A stretch of DNA of 64,000 nucleotides from Cellulophaga fucicola. Lineage in GTDB: Bacteria; Bacteroidota; Bacteroidia; Flavobacteriales; Flavobacteriaceae. Location: assembly GCF_900119145.1 (NCBI RefSeq), contig NZ_FPIY01000003.1, positions 410,299 to 474,298 of the forward strand, read 5' to 3'. The translations under genes and the position numbers were made by a program. The notes below the pieces were generated by a model. It saw only the letters and a list, made by a program, of their open reading frames with translations. It was not told where the DNA came from and searched no databases. Positions 27,017 to 37,236 of this stretch are shown here, piece after piece; the stretch's first letter is position 1, and every line of letters starts with the position of its first letter.

Positions 27017-27075
27017 GTTTTAAAGCGTCTAATAATGAGGAGATTAAATCAAAAACTTTTTTTTGCGTTGTGGCT

Positions 27076-27104
27076 TTGAAATTATAATTAATGCCGTACA
27101 TTTG
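27076..27104 (+). promoter_or_regulatory. Promoter of the ATP synthase structural genes
   Basis: TTG (27076-27078), 18 bases, TACATTTG (27097-27104): a full match to the Bacteroidota TTG/TAnnTTTG promoter. It lies about 40 bases before the atpB start and would give an internal start after atpZ. Confidence 0.65.
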
Positions 27105-27143
27105 CACCGAAATTTTGGAACGATAATTTTTATTATAAAAGGT

Positions 27144-28232
27144 ATGATGATAGCACAAAAATCTATCAAATTAATTGCAATATTAGTTTTTTCTTTACTT
27201 CCCTTATTTGCAGTTGCAGGAGAGGAAGTTGGAGATCACGGTGATGGTAAGGAGTTTGATGCAAGTGAGTTGATCAATGGACATATTGGGGATTCTCATG
27301 AGTTTCATATTGCAGATTGGGACGGACACCCAATTACATTTTACCTTCCAGTTATTTTATGGTCAGATAACGGTTTAACTGTTTTTTCATCTGAAAAATT
27401 TCATCATGATAATACTGGACATCATGTTGTAGAAGCAAATGGTCAAGAGTTTGTTAGATATAATGAGGTTATTTTTTATAAAGATAAGTTCGAGGCTTTA
27501 TCAGAAGACGAAAAAGGTGCCTTTAATCTTGATGTAAGGCCACTAGATTTTTCTATTACAAAGCTTGTTTTTTCAATGTTAATGGCTTCAGTTATTTTGT
27601 TTTTATTGTTTTTTGCAGTAGCAAGATCATACAAGAAAAATGATAAGGCGCCTAAGGGTATTGCTGGTTTTTTAGAGCCTTTAGTTATTTTTGTACGAGA
27701 CGATATAGCTATTCCTAATATTGGTGAAAAAAAATACGCTAAGTATATGCCATACTTGCTAACAATATTTTTCTTTATTTGGATAAATAACGTAATAGGT
27801 TTAATTCCATTCTTCCCATTTAGTTCTAACTTAACAGGGAATATATTCTTTACTTTTGTACTATCTGTAATTACATTTTTAATTACTTCTTTTAGTGGTA
27901 ATAAAGATTACTGGGGACACGTTTTTGCACCACCAGTGCCAAAAGCTTTATATCCTATTATGATTCCTATTGAAATTATAGGGCTTATTACTAAGCCATT
28001 CGCATTAATGATTCGTTTGTTTGCTAACATCACAGCGGGTCATATAATTATATTAAGTTTAATATCTCTAATATTTATATTCAAGAGCATTTTTATAGCG
28101 CCAATATCAGGTGTGTTTGTATTGTTCATGAGTGTTTTAGAGATGTTAGTAGCCGTTTTACAAGCGTATGTATTTACATTGTTATCGGCATTATATATTG
28201 GTCAGGCTGTAGCAGAGCACGATCATCATTAA
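27144..28232 (+). CDS. atpB: ATP synthase F0 subunit a
   Basis: Membrane subunit that forms the proton half-channels against the c-ring. The 362-residue product has a cleavable N-terminal signal (residues 1-25, ending FAVAG), a periplasmic histidine-rich region of about 110 residues and then the conserved helices with IRLFANITAGHIII, carrying the essential arginine, and a C-terminal VFTLLSALYIGQAV. The long N-terminal domain is typical of Bacteroidota and longer than in E. coli. I chose the ATG at 27144 (27147 is equally possible): a promoter at 27076-27104 excludes the upstream TTG. Confidence 0.95.
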   Translation: MMIAQKSIKLIAILVFSLLPLFAVAGEEVGDHGDGKEFDASELINGHIGDSHEFHIADWDGHPITFYLPVILWSDNGLTVFSSEKFHHDNTGHHVVEANGQEFVRYNEVIFYKDKFEALSEDEKGAFNLDVRPLDFSITKLVFSMLMASVILFLLFFAVARSYKKNDKAPKGIAGFLEPLVIFVRDDIAIPNIGEKKYAKYMPYLLTIFFFIWINNVIGLIPFFPFSSNLTGNIFFTFVLSVITFLITSFSGNKDYWGHVFAPPVPKALYPIMIPIEIIGLITKPFALMIRLFANITAGHIIILSLISLIFIFKSIFIAPISGVFVLFMSVLEMLVAVLQAYVFTLLSALYIGQAVAEHDHH

Positions 28233-28254
28233 ATATGAGTTTTTTAATTATTAA

Positions 28255-28473
<219 letters not shown>

Positions 28474-28488
28474 TTTTTGAAAAAGACT

Positions 28489-28523
28489 AAGTCTTCCCTT
28501 GACGGTTGGTTTTGGGAAGACTT
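28489..28523 (+). other. Intercistronic hairpin between atpE and atpF
   Basis: AAGTCTTCCC (28489-28498) pairs perfectly with GGGAAGACTT (28514-28523); 15-base loop, no T-run after it. Position after the c-subunit gene suggests mRNA stabilisation or partial termination that favours atpE expression. Confidence 0.6.
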
Positions 28524-28557
28524 TAAATTAAAAAATAATTAAATAAATATTATAGTT

Positions 28558-29049
28558 ATGAACTTTACTGCACCAGAAAGTTTAATTTTTTGGACTACTT
28601 TAATTTTTGTCGTATTCTTTATATTGTTAAAAAAGTTTGCCTGGAAGCCTATTTTAGGAGCTGTAAAAGGTAGAGAAGAAGCAATAAATGATGCGTTGGA
28701 GTCTGCTGAAAATGCTAAAAAAGAAATGCAGAACCTGCATGCGGATAACGAAAGGTTATTGCAAGAGGCGCGTTCAGAACGCGATGCTATGTTAAAAGAA
28801 GCTCGCGAGATCAAAGAAAAAATTGTTGCAGATGCAAAAGAATTATCTGTTGTAGAGGGTGATAAAATAATTGCGCAAGCAAAAGCTACTATAGAAAGCG
28901 AAAAGAAAGCAGCAGTAGCAGATATTAAAAACCAAGTAGCTAACTTGTCTGTAGAAATTGCAGAAAAAGTTATCAAAGAACAATTGTCTAACAAAGACAA
29001 TCAGTTAAAGTTGGTAGAAGATATGTTAGCCGATATTAAGCTTAACTAA
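28558..29049 (+). CDS. atpF: ATP synthase F0 subunit b
   Basis: Peripheral stalk subunit: one N-terminal membrane helix (about 9-27, LIFWTTLIFVVFFILLKKF) and a long charged helix for the rest of the 163 residues, rich in Ala/Glu/Lys with a heptad-like pattern. It dimerises and holds F1 through the delta subunit. Single-copy b with no b' gene nearby. It is 9 bases from atpH. Confidence 0.95.
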   Translation: MNFTAPESLIFWTTLIFVVFFILLKKFAWKPILGAVKGREEAINDALESAENAKKEMQNLHADNERLLQEARSERDAMLKEAREIKEKIVADAKELSVVEGDKIIAQAKATIESEKKAAVADIKNQVANLSVEIAEKVIKEQLSNKDNQLKLVEDMLADIKLN

Positions 29050-29058
29050 TAAGAGAAC

Positions 29059-29598
29059 ATGAACGAGTCTAGAGCAGCTATTAGATACGCAAAAGCCATT
29101 TTAAACCAATCGGTTGAAGCTAAGGTTACAGAAGCAGTTGAAAAAGACATGTATTCTGTTGTAGAAACAATTTCTGACAGCAAAGAACTTCAAGATTTAT
29201 TGGCTAGTCCAATAGTTGAGGGGCAATTAAAAAAGAATGCTTTATTAGCTGTTTTTGCAGGAACTAATACTGTTTCTCAGGGACTTATTTCTTTGCTTGT
29301 AGATAATAAAAGAGTATCGCTTTTAAAAGAAGTTGCTCAGCACTATATTGTTTTAAGCGAAAAAATTAAAGGAGAAGAAACTGCGGTAGTAACTACAGCA
29401 GTACCTTTGACTGCAGATTTAGAAGCAAGAATTTTAGAGCAATTAACAACACTAACTGGTAAAAAAGTGACTATAACTAATGTTATAGACGAAAGTATTA
29501 TTGGTGGTTTTGTATTAAGAATTGGCGATTTGCAATACAATGCAAGTGTAGCTAATAAATTAAACAGTTTAAAAAGAGAATTTTCAAACAGTCTATAG
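29059..29598 (+). CDS. atpH: ATP synthase F1 subunit delta
   Basis: Connects the b stalk to the top of F1. The 179 residues show the N-terminal helical domain (SRAAIRYAKAILNQSVE, 3-19) and the C-terminal signature (GKKVTITNVIDESIIGGFVL followed by RIGDLQYNASVANKLNSL). Length is normal. It is followed after 45 bases by atpA. Confidence 0.95.
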   Translation: MNESRAAIRYAKAILNQSVEAKVTEAVEKDMYSVVETISDSKELQDLLASPIVEGQLKKNALLAVFAGTNTVSQGLISLLVDNKRVSLLKEVAQHYIVLSEKIKGEETAVVTTAVPLTADLEARILEQLTTLTGKKVTITNVIDESIIGGFVLRIGDLQYNASVANKLNSLKREFSNSL

Positions 29599-29643
29599 TC
29601 TTTGGTTTACACTACGGACTTTGTAAATATTAATTAAAACAAC

Positions 29644-31224
29644 ATGGCAGGAGTAAAAGCCGCTGAAGTATCAGCAATTTTAAAGCAACAATTATCAGGA
29701 TTTGACGCTAGCGCATCTTTAGATGAAGTAGGGTCAGTATTACAAGTAGGTGATGGTATTGTACGCGCTTACGGATTAGCTAACGCTCAATACGGAGAGT
29801 TAGTAGAATTTGAAGGTGGTTTAGAAGGTATAGTACTTAACTTAGAAGAAGATAACGTTGGTATTGTATTATTAGGTGGTTCTAAAGGAGTTAAAGAAGG
29901 CTCTACTGTAAAACGTACAAACCGTATTGCATCTGTAAAAGTAGGTGAAGGTATTGTTGGTCGTGTTGTAGATACTTTGGGTAATCCAATAGATGGTAAA
30001 GGTCCTATCGCTGGAACAACTTACGAAATGCCTTTAGAGCGTAAAGCTCCAGGTGTTATTTATCGTGAGCCTGTTACAGAGCCATTACAAACAGGTATTA
30101 AAGCAATTGATGCTATGATCCCAGTTGGTAGAGGTCAACGTGAGTTGGTAATTGGAGATAGACAAACTGGTAAAACTACAGTTTGTATTGATGCCATCTT
30201 AAATCAAAAAGAATTTTACGATGCAGGTAACCCTGTATATTGTATATATGTTGCTGTAGGTCAAAAGGCTTCTACAGTGGCTTTAATTGCTAAGACTCTT
30301 GAAGAAAAAGGAGCTTTAGCTTACACAACAATAGTAGCTGCAAATGCATCAGATCCTGCTGCAATGCAAGTTTATGCTCCTTTTACAGGTGCTTCTATTG
30401 GTGAGTACTTTAGAGATACTGGTAGGCCAGCTTTAATTGTTTTTGATGATTTATCTAAACAAGCAGTTGCTTACCGTGAGGTATCTTTATTATTACGTCG
30501 TCCTCCAGGACGTGAGGCGTACCCAGGTGATGTGTTTTACCTTCACTCTAGATTATTAGAGCGTTCTGCAAAAGTTATTAATGATGATGCTATTGCAAAA
30601 GATATGAACGATTTACCGGAGACTTTAAAGCCAATAGTAAAAGGTGGTGGTTCTTTAACTGCATTACCAATTATTGAAACTCAAGCTGGTGATGTTTCTG
30701 CATATATCCCAACAAACGTAATTTCTATTACAGATGGGCAAATCTTCTTAGATGGAGATTTATTTAACTCTGGTGTTCGTCCAGCAATTAACGTAGGTAT
30801 TTCTGTATCTCGTGTTGGTGGTAACGCACAGATTAAGTCTATGAAAAAAGTATCTGGTACTTTAAAATTAGATCAAGCTCAGTACCGTGAATTAGAAGCG
30901 TTTGCTAAGTTTGGATCAGATTTAGATGCAACTACTTTAAATGTAATTAATAAAGGTAAGCGTAATGTAGAGATCTTAAAGCAAGGTCAAAACGATCCTT
31001 ACACGGTAGAAGATCAGGTAGCAGTTATATATGCAGGTTCTAAGAACTTGTTAAGAGATGTTCCTGTAGAAAAAGTAAAAGAATTTGAAGCAGAATATAT
31101 TGAGTTCTTAAACGCTAAACACAGAGATGTTTTAGATACTTTAAAGTCAGGTAAATTAACTGACGAGGTAACAGATACTTTGGTAGCTGTATGTAAAGAC
31201 CTTTCTGCAAAATACAAAGCATAA
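29644..31224 (+). CDS. atpA: ATP synthase F1 subunit alpha
   Basis: Non-catalytic nucleotide-binding subunit of F1. In the 526 residues the Walker A GDRQTGKT is at 171-178, followed by [29 protein letters not shown], part of the family signature, and the AIN(V)GISVSRVGG stretch carrying the arginine finger. Codon use is like that of a highly expressed gene (many AAC, GGT, CGT). A hairpin lies in the gap before atpG. Confidence 0.97.
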   Translation: MAGVKAAEVSAILKQQLSGFDASASLDEVGSVLQVGDGIVRAYGLANAQYGELVEFEGGLEGIVLNLEEDNVGIVLLGGSKGVKEGSTVKRTNRIASVKVGEGIVGRVVDTLGNPIDGKGPIAGTTYEMPLERKAPGVIYREPVTEPLQTGIKAIDAMIPVGRGQRELVIGDRQTGKTTVCIDAILNQKEFYDAGNPVYCIYVAVGQKASTVALIAKTLEEKGALAYTTIVAANASDPAAMQVYAPFTGASIGEYFRDTGRPALIVFDDLSKQAVAYREVSLLLRRPPGREAYPGDVFYLHSRLLERSAKVINDDAIAKDMNDLPETLKPIVKGGGSLTALPIIETQAGDVSAYIPTNVISITDGQIFLDGDLFNSGVRPAINVGISVSRVGGNAQIKSMKKVSGTLKLDQAQYRELEAFAKFGSDLDATTLNVINKGKRNVEILKQGQNDPYTVEDQVAVIYAGSKNLLRDVPVEKVKEFEAEYIEFLNAKHRDVLDTLKSGKLTDEVTDTLVAVCKDLSAKYKA

Positions 31225-31239
31225 AACAGATTTTTTAGT

Positions 31240-31273
31240 TTGAACAGTAAGGTGTAATAGCTTTACTGTTCAA
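31240..31273 (+). other. Intercistronic hairpin between atpA and atpG
   Basis: TTGAACAGTAA (31240-31250) pairs perfectly with TTACTGTTCAA (31263-31273); 12-base loop, no T-run. It is probably an mRNA processing or stability element, or a partial terminator. Confidence 0.55.
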
Positions 31274-31296
31274 TTCTCAATACTACTGACTAAAAT

Positions 31297-32166
31297 ATGG
31301 CAAACTTAAAAGAAATACGTAACAGAATAGCATCAGTATCTTCAACGATGCAGATTACCAGCGCAATGAAGATGGTATCTGCAGCTAAGTTAAAGAAGGC
31401 ACAAGATGCAATTACTGCAATGAGGCCTTATTCTGATAAATTAACTGAGCTTTTACAAAGCTTAAGTGCTAATTTAGATGCGGATTCTGGTAGTAGGTTT
31501 TCTGAAGAAAGAGAAATTAAAAAAGTATTAATAGTATCTATAACTTCTAACCGTGGTTTATGTGGTGCTTTTAATTCTAACATTCTTAAGCAAAGTGTTT
31601 CTTTAGCAGAAAACACATACGCTGGTAAAGAAGTAGAATTTCTTGCAATAGGAAAAAAATCGAACGATTTTCTTTCTAGAAACTATAATGTAATTGCTAA
31701 TCATAGTTCTGTTTTTGATGATTTAACTTTTGATAATGTTTCTGCAATTGCAGAAGAATTAATGAAGTTATTTGTTGATGGTACTTATGACAAAATAGAA
31801 ATTGTCTACAATAAGTTTAAGAATGCAGCAACACAAATAGTAATGACTGAGCAGTTTTTACCAATTGTAGCTGTTGTAGCAGAAAATGAAGTTCCAAATA
31901 ATGGTACAGATTATATTTACGAACCTTCTGAAAAAGAAATTGTAGAGCAATTAATACCTAAGTCTTTAAAAACACAATTATACAAGGGTGTTAGAGATTC
32001 TTTTGCAAGCGAACACGGTGCACGTATGACAGCAATGCATAAAGCAACAGATAATGCAACTGAATTAAGAGATCAGTTAAAATTAACATATAACAAAGCA
32101 AGACAAGCAGCTATTACTAACGAGATCTTGGAGATCGTTGGTGGTGCAGAAGCACTTAATAACTAG
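31297..32166 (+). CDS. atpG: ATP synthase F1 subunit gamma
   Basis: Central rotor shaft. The 289 residues begin with MANLKEIRNRIASVSSTMQI and TSAMKMVSAAKLKKAQ, the N-terminal coiled-coil helix, and end with the partner helix (ATDNATELRDQLKLTYNKAR followed by QAAITNEILEIVGGAEAL). It is the last gene of the cluster and is followed by a strong terminator. atpD and atpC are not here, which I expect for this family, where they lie in a separate locus. Confidence 0.97.
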   Translation: MANLKEIRNRIASVSSTMQITSAMKMVSAAKLKKAQDAITAMRPYSDKLTELLQSLSANLDADSGSRFSEEREIKKVLIVSITSNRGLCGAFNSNILKQSVSLAENTYAGKEVEFLAIGKKSNDFLSRNYNVIANHSSVFDDLTFDNVSAIAEELMKLFVDGTYDKIEIVYNKFKNAATQIVMTEQFLPIVAVVAENEVPNNGTDYIYEPSEKEIVEQLIPKSLKTQLYKGVRDSFASEHGARMTAMHKATDNATELRDQLKLTYNKARQAAITNEILEIVGGAEALNN

Positions 32167-32222
32167 TAAAGCTTATCTATAAATTAACTGGGTAATTACA
32201 CAGTTAGACGAATAATAAAATT

Positions 32223-32256
32223 AAAAACCTCACTTCTCGTGAGGTTTTTGTTGTTT
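32223..32256 (+). terminator. Terminator of the ATP synthase operon
   Basis: AAAAACCTCAC (32223-32233) with GTGAGGTTTTT (32239-32249), 5-base loop, then GTTGTTTT. Confidence 0.9.
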
Positions 32257-32284
32257 TGGAAGGTACTTGCAAAATACTTGGCAT

Positions 32285-32292
32285 TAAATTTG
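32285..32292 (+). promoter_or_regulatory. TAnnTTTG promoter box before the lipoprotein gene
   Basis: TAAATTTG, 37 bases before the ATG at 32330; a TTG at 32267-32269 is 15 bases upstream, slightly short. Confidence 0.5.
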
Positions 32293-32329
32293 TCTTTGTA
32301 TCTTTATAAACATTAAAACCACCCCCAAT

Positions 32330-32833
32330 ATGAAAAATTCTATATATACATTTATCGTAATCTTAGGAATGTTAACTAGTTGTTCTTCTCAAAAGAGTTT
32401 ACAAGGAAGTGCCCCTTTTGAAATAGGAAGTGGTTATTGCCAAGAATCATATGGAGGTAGAGCGTCATCAGGGTCAGAAATGTTAGTTAAGATTCCGGTA
32501 GCAAATCTTGATGGTTATAGGGTTAATTCTATTTTTTTTAGAGGTCAACAAGCTTATGTTAAAGTCTTAGATGAAGATGGACAAAAATATATAGTAGCTA
32601 ATCTTAAGGCTAAAAAAGCTAAAGCTCCTAAAGATATGATTGCTCATGCAGATCCTAAACAAGAAGTTGGTAATACGCCCAACACTAAAAGTGCAGATGT
32701 AGACTTTCCGTTTGAATTGAATTATGATGAGGCTGTTTTAAGCTATTATAAGGGAGATGTTATAAACTACGTTAAGGTTACGGGTATAAAGCACAAGCAG
32801 GCTATAATGTACCCTTCTAAACCAAGAGAATAA
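32330..32833 (+). CDS. Small flavobacterial lipoprotein of unknown function
   Basis: A 167-residue lipoprotein: signal peptide with lipobox MLTSC (C18), then a polar linker and a mostly beta domain. There are no recognised motifs; the central part (YVKVLDEDGQKYIVANLKA) and the following Lys/Ala-rich loop are not catalytic. The gene is monocistronic between a terminator and the next gene, 53 bases away. Function unknown; envelope location is from the signal peptide. Confidence 0.75.
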   Translation: MKNSIYTFIVILGMLTSCSSQKSLQGSAPFEIGSGYCQESYGGRASSGSEMLVKIPVANLDGYRVNSIFFRGQQAYVKVLDEDGQKYIVANLKAKKAKAPKDMIAHADPKQEVGNTPNTKSADVDFPFELNYDEAVLSYYKGDVINYVKVTGIKHKQAIMYPSKPRE

Positions 32834-32886
32834 CACTTTGTTTACTAGGGTATAAATAACTACTTTTAAGCTCTAATTAAACTGTA

Positions 32887-34347
32887 TTGAATCCTTTTAA
32901 AAAACTTTTTAAGCAAACCTTTGTGTATGGCTTGGCAACAGTGTTGCCTAGAATGCTGTCCTTTATGCTAGTTCCTTTATATACAGACGTAATGGCTCCT
33001 GGTTTATATGGGGAGGTTGCTCTTATATTTTCTTGGTTTGCTATTTTTAATGTGTTTTTGGCATATGGTATGGAGACGGCTTTTTTTAGGTTTTATCATA
33101 AGTCTAATGAAAAAGATAAAGTTGTTTCTACATCTTTAATTTCTATTGCGGTATCCACAGCTGTGTTTTTTGTGTTGGCGCTATTTTTAGAGGGGACTTT
33201 GTTAAGTTTTACGGGGATTTCAGAAGAGTACATTACTTATGCTATTTATATTTTGACTTTAGATGCATTGGTTATTATTCCGTTTGCTTGGCTTAGGGCT
33301 ACAGAAAAACCAATGAAGTATGCAATTATTAAAATTGCAAACATCTGTATCAACCTTGGATTAAATCTATTCTTCTTACTGCTTTTGCCTAAATTAGTCG
33401 GTGATGCTACAGATTCTATTTTTGCATCAATCTATAAAGAAGATTTTCAAATATCATACATATTTATCTCTAACTTAATTGCAAGTGCAGTTACGTTGTT
33501 ACTTACTTTAAACTTATATATTAAAAATAAGTATGTTTTTGATAAGGCTTTGTGGCGTTCTATGATGAAATACGCTACGCCAGTTTTGGTAGCGGGTATT
33601 GCATTTACTATTAATGAGGTTTTTGATAAGATTTTATTAGAATGGATGTTACCAGAAGATATTGCTAGTGCAGAAATGGGTAAATATGCTGCTTGCTACA
33701 AATTAGCATTGTTTATGACGCTATTTGCCACCGCATTTAGAATGGGAATAGAGCCTTTCTTTTTTAGTCATTCTAATTCTAAAAACCCTCAAAAAACTTA
33801 CGCCCAAATTACCAATTATTTTGTAATACTAGGGAGTGTAATTTTACTTGCTGTAGTGGTTTTTGCAGATGTATTAAAAGTGTTATTTGTAAAAAATTCA
33901 GATTATTGGGAGGCAATGAAAGTTGTTCCTCTAATTGTATTGGCTAATTTCTTTTTAGGAATTTACCATAATTTATCTGTTTGGTATAAGGTAACAGATA
34001 AAACAAGGTATGGCGCATTTATCTCTGTAATTGGCGCAGTGGTTACTATTGTTATAAACCTAGTGCTTATATCTACATTAAGTTATATGGCTTCTGCAAT
34101 TGCAACCGTATTTGCATATGGTATTATGATGGTACTCTCTTACTGGTTTGGAAAAAAGAATTACCCAATACCATATAATATGCGTAAAATAATATTCTAT
34201 TTTACGTTATCTGTGGTATTTTCAATTCTATCTTTTTATATTTTTAATAGAAATTTATGGGTTGGTTGTTCACTATTACTAGTGTTCTTAGGGTTAGTGT
34301 ACAAAATGGAAAACGAAGTATTACGAAAAATAATAAAGAAAAAATGA
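32887..34347 (+). CDS. Polysaccharide flippase (MATE/MOP superfamily, Wzx-like)
   Basis: A 486-residue membrane protein with about 14 helices, of the oligosaccharide flippase family that moves lipid-linked saccharides across the inner membrane. Visible: an N-terminal [23 protein letters not shown], the FRFYHKSN loop, and the C-terminal polysaccharide-synthesis half. The start is a TTG at 32887 that begins with [11 protein letters not shown]; no closer ATG exists. Its last 4 bases overlap the dut start. The nucleotidyltransferase that follows fits a saccharide-synthesis role, although no glycosyltransferase is adjacent. Confidence 0.87.
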   Translation: MNPFKKLFKQTFVYGLATVLPRMLSFMLVPLYTDVMAPGLYGEVALIFSWFAIFNVFLAYGMETAFFRFYHKSNEKDKVVSTSLISIAVSTAVFFVLALFLEGTLLSFTGISEEYITYAIYILTLDALVIIPFAWLRATEKPMKYAIIKIANICINLGLNLFFLLLLPKLVGDATDSIFASIYKEDFQISYIFISNLIASAVTLLLTLNLYIKNKYVFDKALWRSMMKYATPVLVAGIAFTINEVFDKILLEWMLPEDIASAEMGKYAACYKLALFMTLFATAFRMGIEPFFFSHSNSKNPQKTYAQITNYFVILGSVILLAVVVFADVLKVLFVKNSDYWEAMKVVPLIVLANFFLGIYHNLSVWYKVTDKTRYGAFISVIGAVVTIVINLVLISTLSYMASAIATVFAYGIMMVLSYWFGKKNYPIPYNMRKIIFYFTLSVVFSILSFYIFNRNLWVGCSLLLVFLGLVYKMENEVLRKIIKKK

Positions 34348-34778
34348 CAATTAAAATAATTAATAAATCGGCACACGCAACTCCTAGTTATGAAACTTTT
34401 GCTTCAGCCGGAATGGACTTAAGAGCCAATATTTTAGAATCTATTACGTTAAAACCTTTACAAAGAGCAATTATTAAAACGGGTCTTTTTATTGAGTTGC
34501 CAGTTGGGTATGAGGCTCAAGTTCGACCGCGAAGCGGATTAGCGGCTAAAAAAGGAGTTACAGTTTTAAATGCTCCAGGTACTGTAGATGCAGATTATAG
34601 AGGAGAAATAGGAGTAATTTTAGTGAACCTATCTGAGGATGATTTTACAGTAGAAAATGGCGAACGCATTGCACAATTAGTAATTGCAAAGCACGAAAGA
34701 GCAGAATGGATAGAGGTTAAAGAATTATCTGAAACAGACAGAGGAGAAGGTGGCTTTGGTAGTACAGGAACAAAATAA
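34344..34778 (+). CDS. dut: dUTP diphosphatase
   Basis: Hydrolyses dUTP to dUMP and pyrophosphate, keeping uracil out of DNA and feeding dTMP synthesis. The 144-residue trimeric-type protein has the five motifs: AGMDLRAN (22-29), [38 protein letters not shown] and, at the C-terminus, [12 protein letters not shown]. The ATG at 34344 overlaps the flippase stop as ATGA; a longer frame from 34257 is only a shadow of the flippase end. A conserved flippase-dut-nucleotidyltransferase order is likely in this group. Confidence 0.97.
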   Translation: MTIKIINKSAHATPSYETFASAGMDLRANILESITLKPLQRAIIKTGLFIELPVGYEAQVRPRSGLAAKKGVTVLNAPGTVDADYRGEIGVILVNLSEDDFTVENGERIAQLVIAKHERAEWIEVKELSETDRGEGGFGSTGTK

Positions 34779-34846
34779 AAATAATATAAACATAAACCAT
34801 TATTAATACAAGTGCATTAATTTGTGCTTACACTAAAAAAGAAAAA

Positions 34847-35863
34847 ATGAAAATTATAGTTCCAATGGCGGGAAGAGGATCTCGTCTTAGACCACATACA
34901 TTAACTGTTCCAAAGCCATTAATACCAATTGCAGGTAAACCGATAGTACACCGTTTGGTAAGTGATATTGCAAAAGTTTTAGACGAGCCAATAGAAGAGG
35001 TTGCTTTTATTTTAGGTGATCCAGCTTTCTTTGGTGATGATGTTATAGCTAGTTTAAAGGAATTAGCAGAAGGTTTAGGGGCAAAAGCATCTATTTACAG
35101 GCAAGACCAGCCTTTGGGTACAGGACACGCTATAATGTGTGCTAAGGATTCTTTAAGTGGTCCGGCTGTAATTGCTTATGCAGATACACTTATTAGAGCA
35201 GATTTTGATTTAGATAAAACTGCAGACAGCGTTATTTGGGTTAAGCAAGTAGAAAAGCCAGAAGCTTTTGGTGTTGTTAAATTAAACGATGAAAACGAAA
35301 TTGTTGAGTTGGTAGAGAAACCGGAACAATTTGTCTCTGATCTTGCTGTAATTGGTATATACTACTTTAAAGACGTTGCTGTTTTAAAAGATGAGTTACA
35401 ACATGTATTAGATAATAATATTATTAATGGCGGAGAGTACCAGATTAATGATGGTATTAAACAGATGATGCAAAAAGGCAAAAAATTTGTTTCTGGTAAA
35501 GTTGATGAGTGGATGGACTGTGGTAATAAAAATGTTACCGTAGAAACTAATATGAGAATGTTAGGCTTTTTAGAAAAGGATGGTGAAGCAATAATTTCTA
35601 AATCTGTTATCTTGGAGAATGCAAATATTATAGAACCTTGCTATATTGGTGAAAACGTTGTGCTTAAAAACACAACTGTTGGTCCTTATGTATCTGTAGG
35701 TGATAATACAGTTATAGAAAACTCAACTATTAAAAATAGTTTAATACAAACTAATAGTAAAATTACGAACGCCAATTTAGACAACGCAATGATTGGTAAT
35801 CACGTAAAATATAATGGTACTTACGAAACTATAAGTATTGGAGATTACTCTGTTTTAGAATAA
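34847..35863 (+). CDS. Sugar-phosphate nucleotidyltransferase with left-handed beta-helix tail
   Basis: A 338-residue enzyme that activates a sugar-1-phosphate with an NTP. The N-terminal GT-A-like domain shows the signature MAGRGSRLRPHTLTVPKPLIPIAGKP (7-32), the KPEAFGVVKL and EKPEQF segments and GGEYQINDGI. The C-terminal part from about 245 has hexapeptide repeats (ANIIEPCYIGENVVLKNTTV). It resembles RmlA/RffH-type or glucose-1-phosphate uridylyl/thymidylyltransferases; the exact sugar is not decidable. It follows dut by 68 bases, which includes an imperfect promoter-like TTAATTTG (34815-34822). Confidence 0.9.
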   Translation: MKIIVPMAGRGSRLRPHTLTVPKPLIPIAGKPIVHRLVSDIAKVLDEPIEEVAFILGDPAFFGDDVIASLKELAEGLGAKASIYRQDQPLGTGHAIMCAKDSLSGPAVIAYADTLIRADFDLDKTADSVIWVKQVEKPEAFGVVKLNDENEIVELVEKPEQFVSDLAVIGIYYFKDVAVLKDELQHVLDNNIINGGEYQINDGIKQMMQKGKKFVSGKVDEWMDCGNKNVTVETNMRMLGFLEKDGEAIISKSVILENANIIEPCYIGENVVLKNTTVGPYVSVGDNTVIENSTIKNSLIQTNSKITNANLDNAMIGNHVKYNGTYETISIGDYSVLE

Positions 35864-35889
35864 TTTTTTAGTATTAAGTAGAACACTTT

Positions 35890-35922
35890 AACCCTGTAAA
35901 ACTGCGTTTTACAGGGTTTTTT
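35890..35922 (+). terminator. Terminator after the nucleotidyltransferase
   Basis: AACCCTGTAAAA (35890-35901) with TTTTACAGGGTT (35907-35918), 5-base loop, followed by a T-run. Confidence 0.9.
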
Positions 35923-36060
35923 GCGTTTTTTACACCTTGTTAATTCGCATATTCACCTACAAAAAGTTAGCATTTCACAACAATGTAGTGTGTAAAACAC
36001 TCATTATTAAGCAAATATATGTTAATTGCAAGGTGAACAAGAAATTACAAAATATTTTTT

Positions 36061-37179
36061 ATGCAAAAAGTTCCCCAAACAAAACGCACAAATAAATACA
36101 TTATAGGCTTATTTTTAATAATCTCAATTTTAAGTGTTAAGGCCCAAAATTTAGTGAAGAATCCAAGTTTTGAGGATTCTAAGAAATGTACAAAAAAACC
36201 AGGAAATTTTCAAAAGGATGTTATAGATTGGCGTACACCATCAGACGGTAGTACAGATTATTATAGTGATTGTAGCCCTGAAATGAGTACTAATCATAAC
36301 TTTATAGGGAGGCAACAAGTGTATCACGGCAAAGCTTTTGCTGGTTTTTATATGCTTGGCCCAGATAACTATAGAGAATATATCACAGGAAACTTAACGC
36401 AGACTTTAATCAAAGGAAAACACTATAAAGTTTCTTTTATGGTGAGTCTAGCAGATAAAGCAGGTTTAGCTGTAGACGAGTTTCAGATATTATTTACTGA
36501 AAAGTTACCTAAGTGGAGTACCAAAAAAAACATATCAATAGATTATGTAAACAACGCAGAAGAAATTAAGCTATTAAGGGCTAGGGCGCCTTCTGGTTAC
36601 GTTAATAAAAGGAAGTGGATTAATGTGTCTACTAGTTTTACTGCAAACGGTACAGAGCAGTATATTACGTTAGGTAATTTTAAAAGAGACAAAAGAACCA
36701 GAAGAAAAATTACAGGCGAAAATTTGCGTAAAGCATCATATTACTACATAGATCAAGTGTCTGTTGAGTTAGATGATAAAATTAACTTGGATGAGATTTA
36801 TGTTATAAAAGATCTCTTATTTACGTCAGATAGTTTTGTAATTAATCATGAAGCTAAAAGTCAGTTAAGTTCTTTGGTTAGACATTTAAAAAGAAACCCA
36901 GGTCTTAATGTTACAATTTTTGGACACTCAGATAACGAAGGTGATCCTGCTTACAATAAGCTACTTTCTTTAAATAGAGCAAAATCTGTTGGAGAGTTTT
37001 TATTAGATAACGGGCTAGGTTTTAATAGGATTAAGTGGCAAGGTTATGGAGCCAAAATTCCGCTTGCAACTAACAAAAGTGAAACAGGACGATTAAAAAA
37101 TAGAAGGGTAGAATTTATTGTATCTAAAAATAAGTACGATACGTATGTAAATACAGGCTTTGAAGAAGATAAAGATTAA
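36061..37179 (+). CDS. OmpA-family outer membrane / peptidoglycan-binding protein with N-terminal jelly-roll-like domain
   Basis: A 372-residue exported protein with a signal peptide (to about residue 28, VKAQ), a beta-rich domain at 30-235 (NLVKNPSFED and FYMLGPDNYREYITGNLTQTL, typical of carbohydrate-binding-like jelly rolls) and a C-terminal OmpA domain at about 248-352. The OmpA domain carries TIFGHSDNEGDPAYNKLLSL, then NRAKSVGEFLL and NRRVEFIV, the peptidoglycan-contact positions. No beta barrel is present, so it is probably periplasmic or outer-membrane bound. This arrangement is common in flavobacteria, with unknown role. It is monocistronic. Confidence 0.85.
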   Translation: MQKVPQTKRTNKYIIGLFLIISILSVKAQNLVKNPSFEDSKKCTKKPGNFQKDVIDWRTPSDGSTDYYSDCSPEMSTNHNFIGRQQVYHGKAFAGFYMLGPDNYREYITGNLTQTLIKGKHYKVSFMVSLADKAGLAVDEFQILFTEKLPKWSTKKNISIDYVNNAEEIKLLRARAPSGYVNKRKWINVSTSFTANGTEQYITLGNFKRDKRTRRKITGENLRKASYYYIDQVSVELDDKINLDEIYVIKDLLFTSDSFVINHEAKSQLSSLVRHLKRNPGLNVTIFGHSDNEGDPAYNKLLSLNRAKSVGEFLLDNGLGFNRIKWQGYGAKIPLATNKSETGRLKNRRVEFIVSKNKYDTYVNTGFEEDKD

Positions 37180-37187
37180 GTATAAAA

Positions 37188-37214
37188 AAACCTCTTCCGT
37201 AGTGGAAGAGGTTT
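37188..37214. terminator. Bidirectional terminator between convergent genes
   Basis: AAACCTCTTCC (37188-37198) with GGAAGAGGTTT (37204-37214), GTAGT loop, A-rich left and T-rich right flanks. Confidence 0.85.
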
Positions 37215-37236
37215 ATTATTAAAACAAATTTTAATG

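Noticed and set aside
28539-29000. Minus-strand ORF of 153 codons
   Set aside because: Antisense shadow of atpF caused by its regular helical codon pattern.
34257-34343. Longer dUTPase with 29 extra residues
   Set aside because: The extension is an out-of-frame reading of the flippase end; the ATG at 34344 matches the family start.
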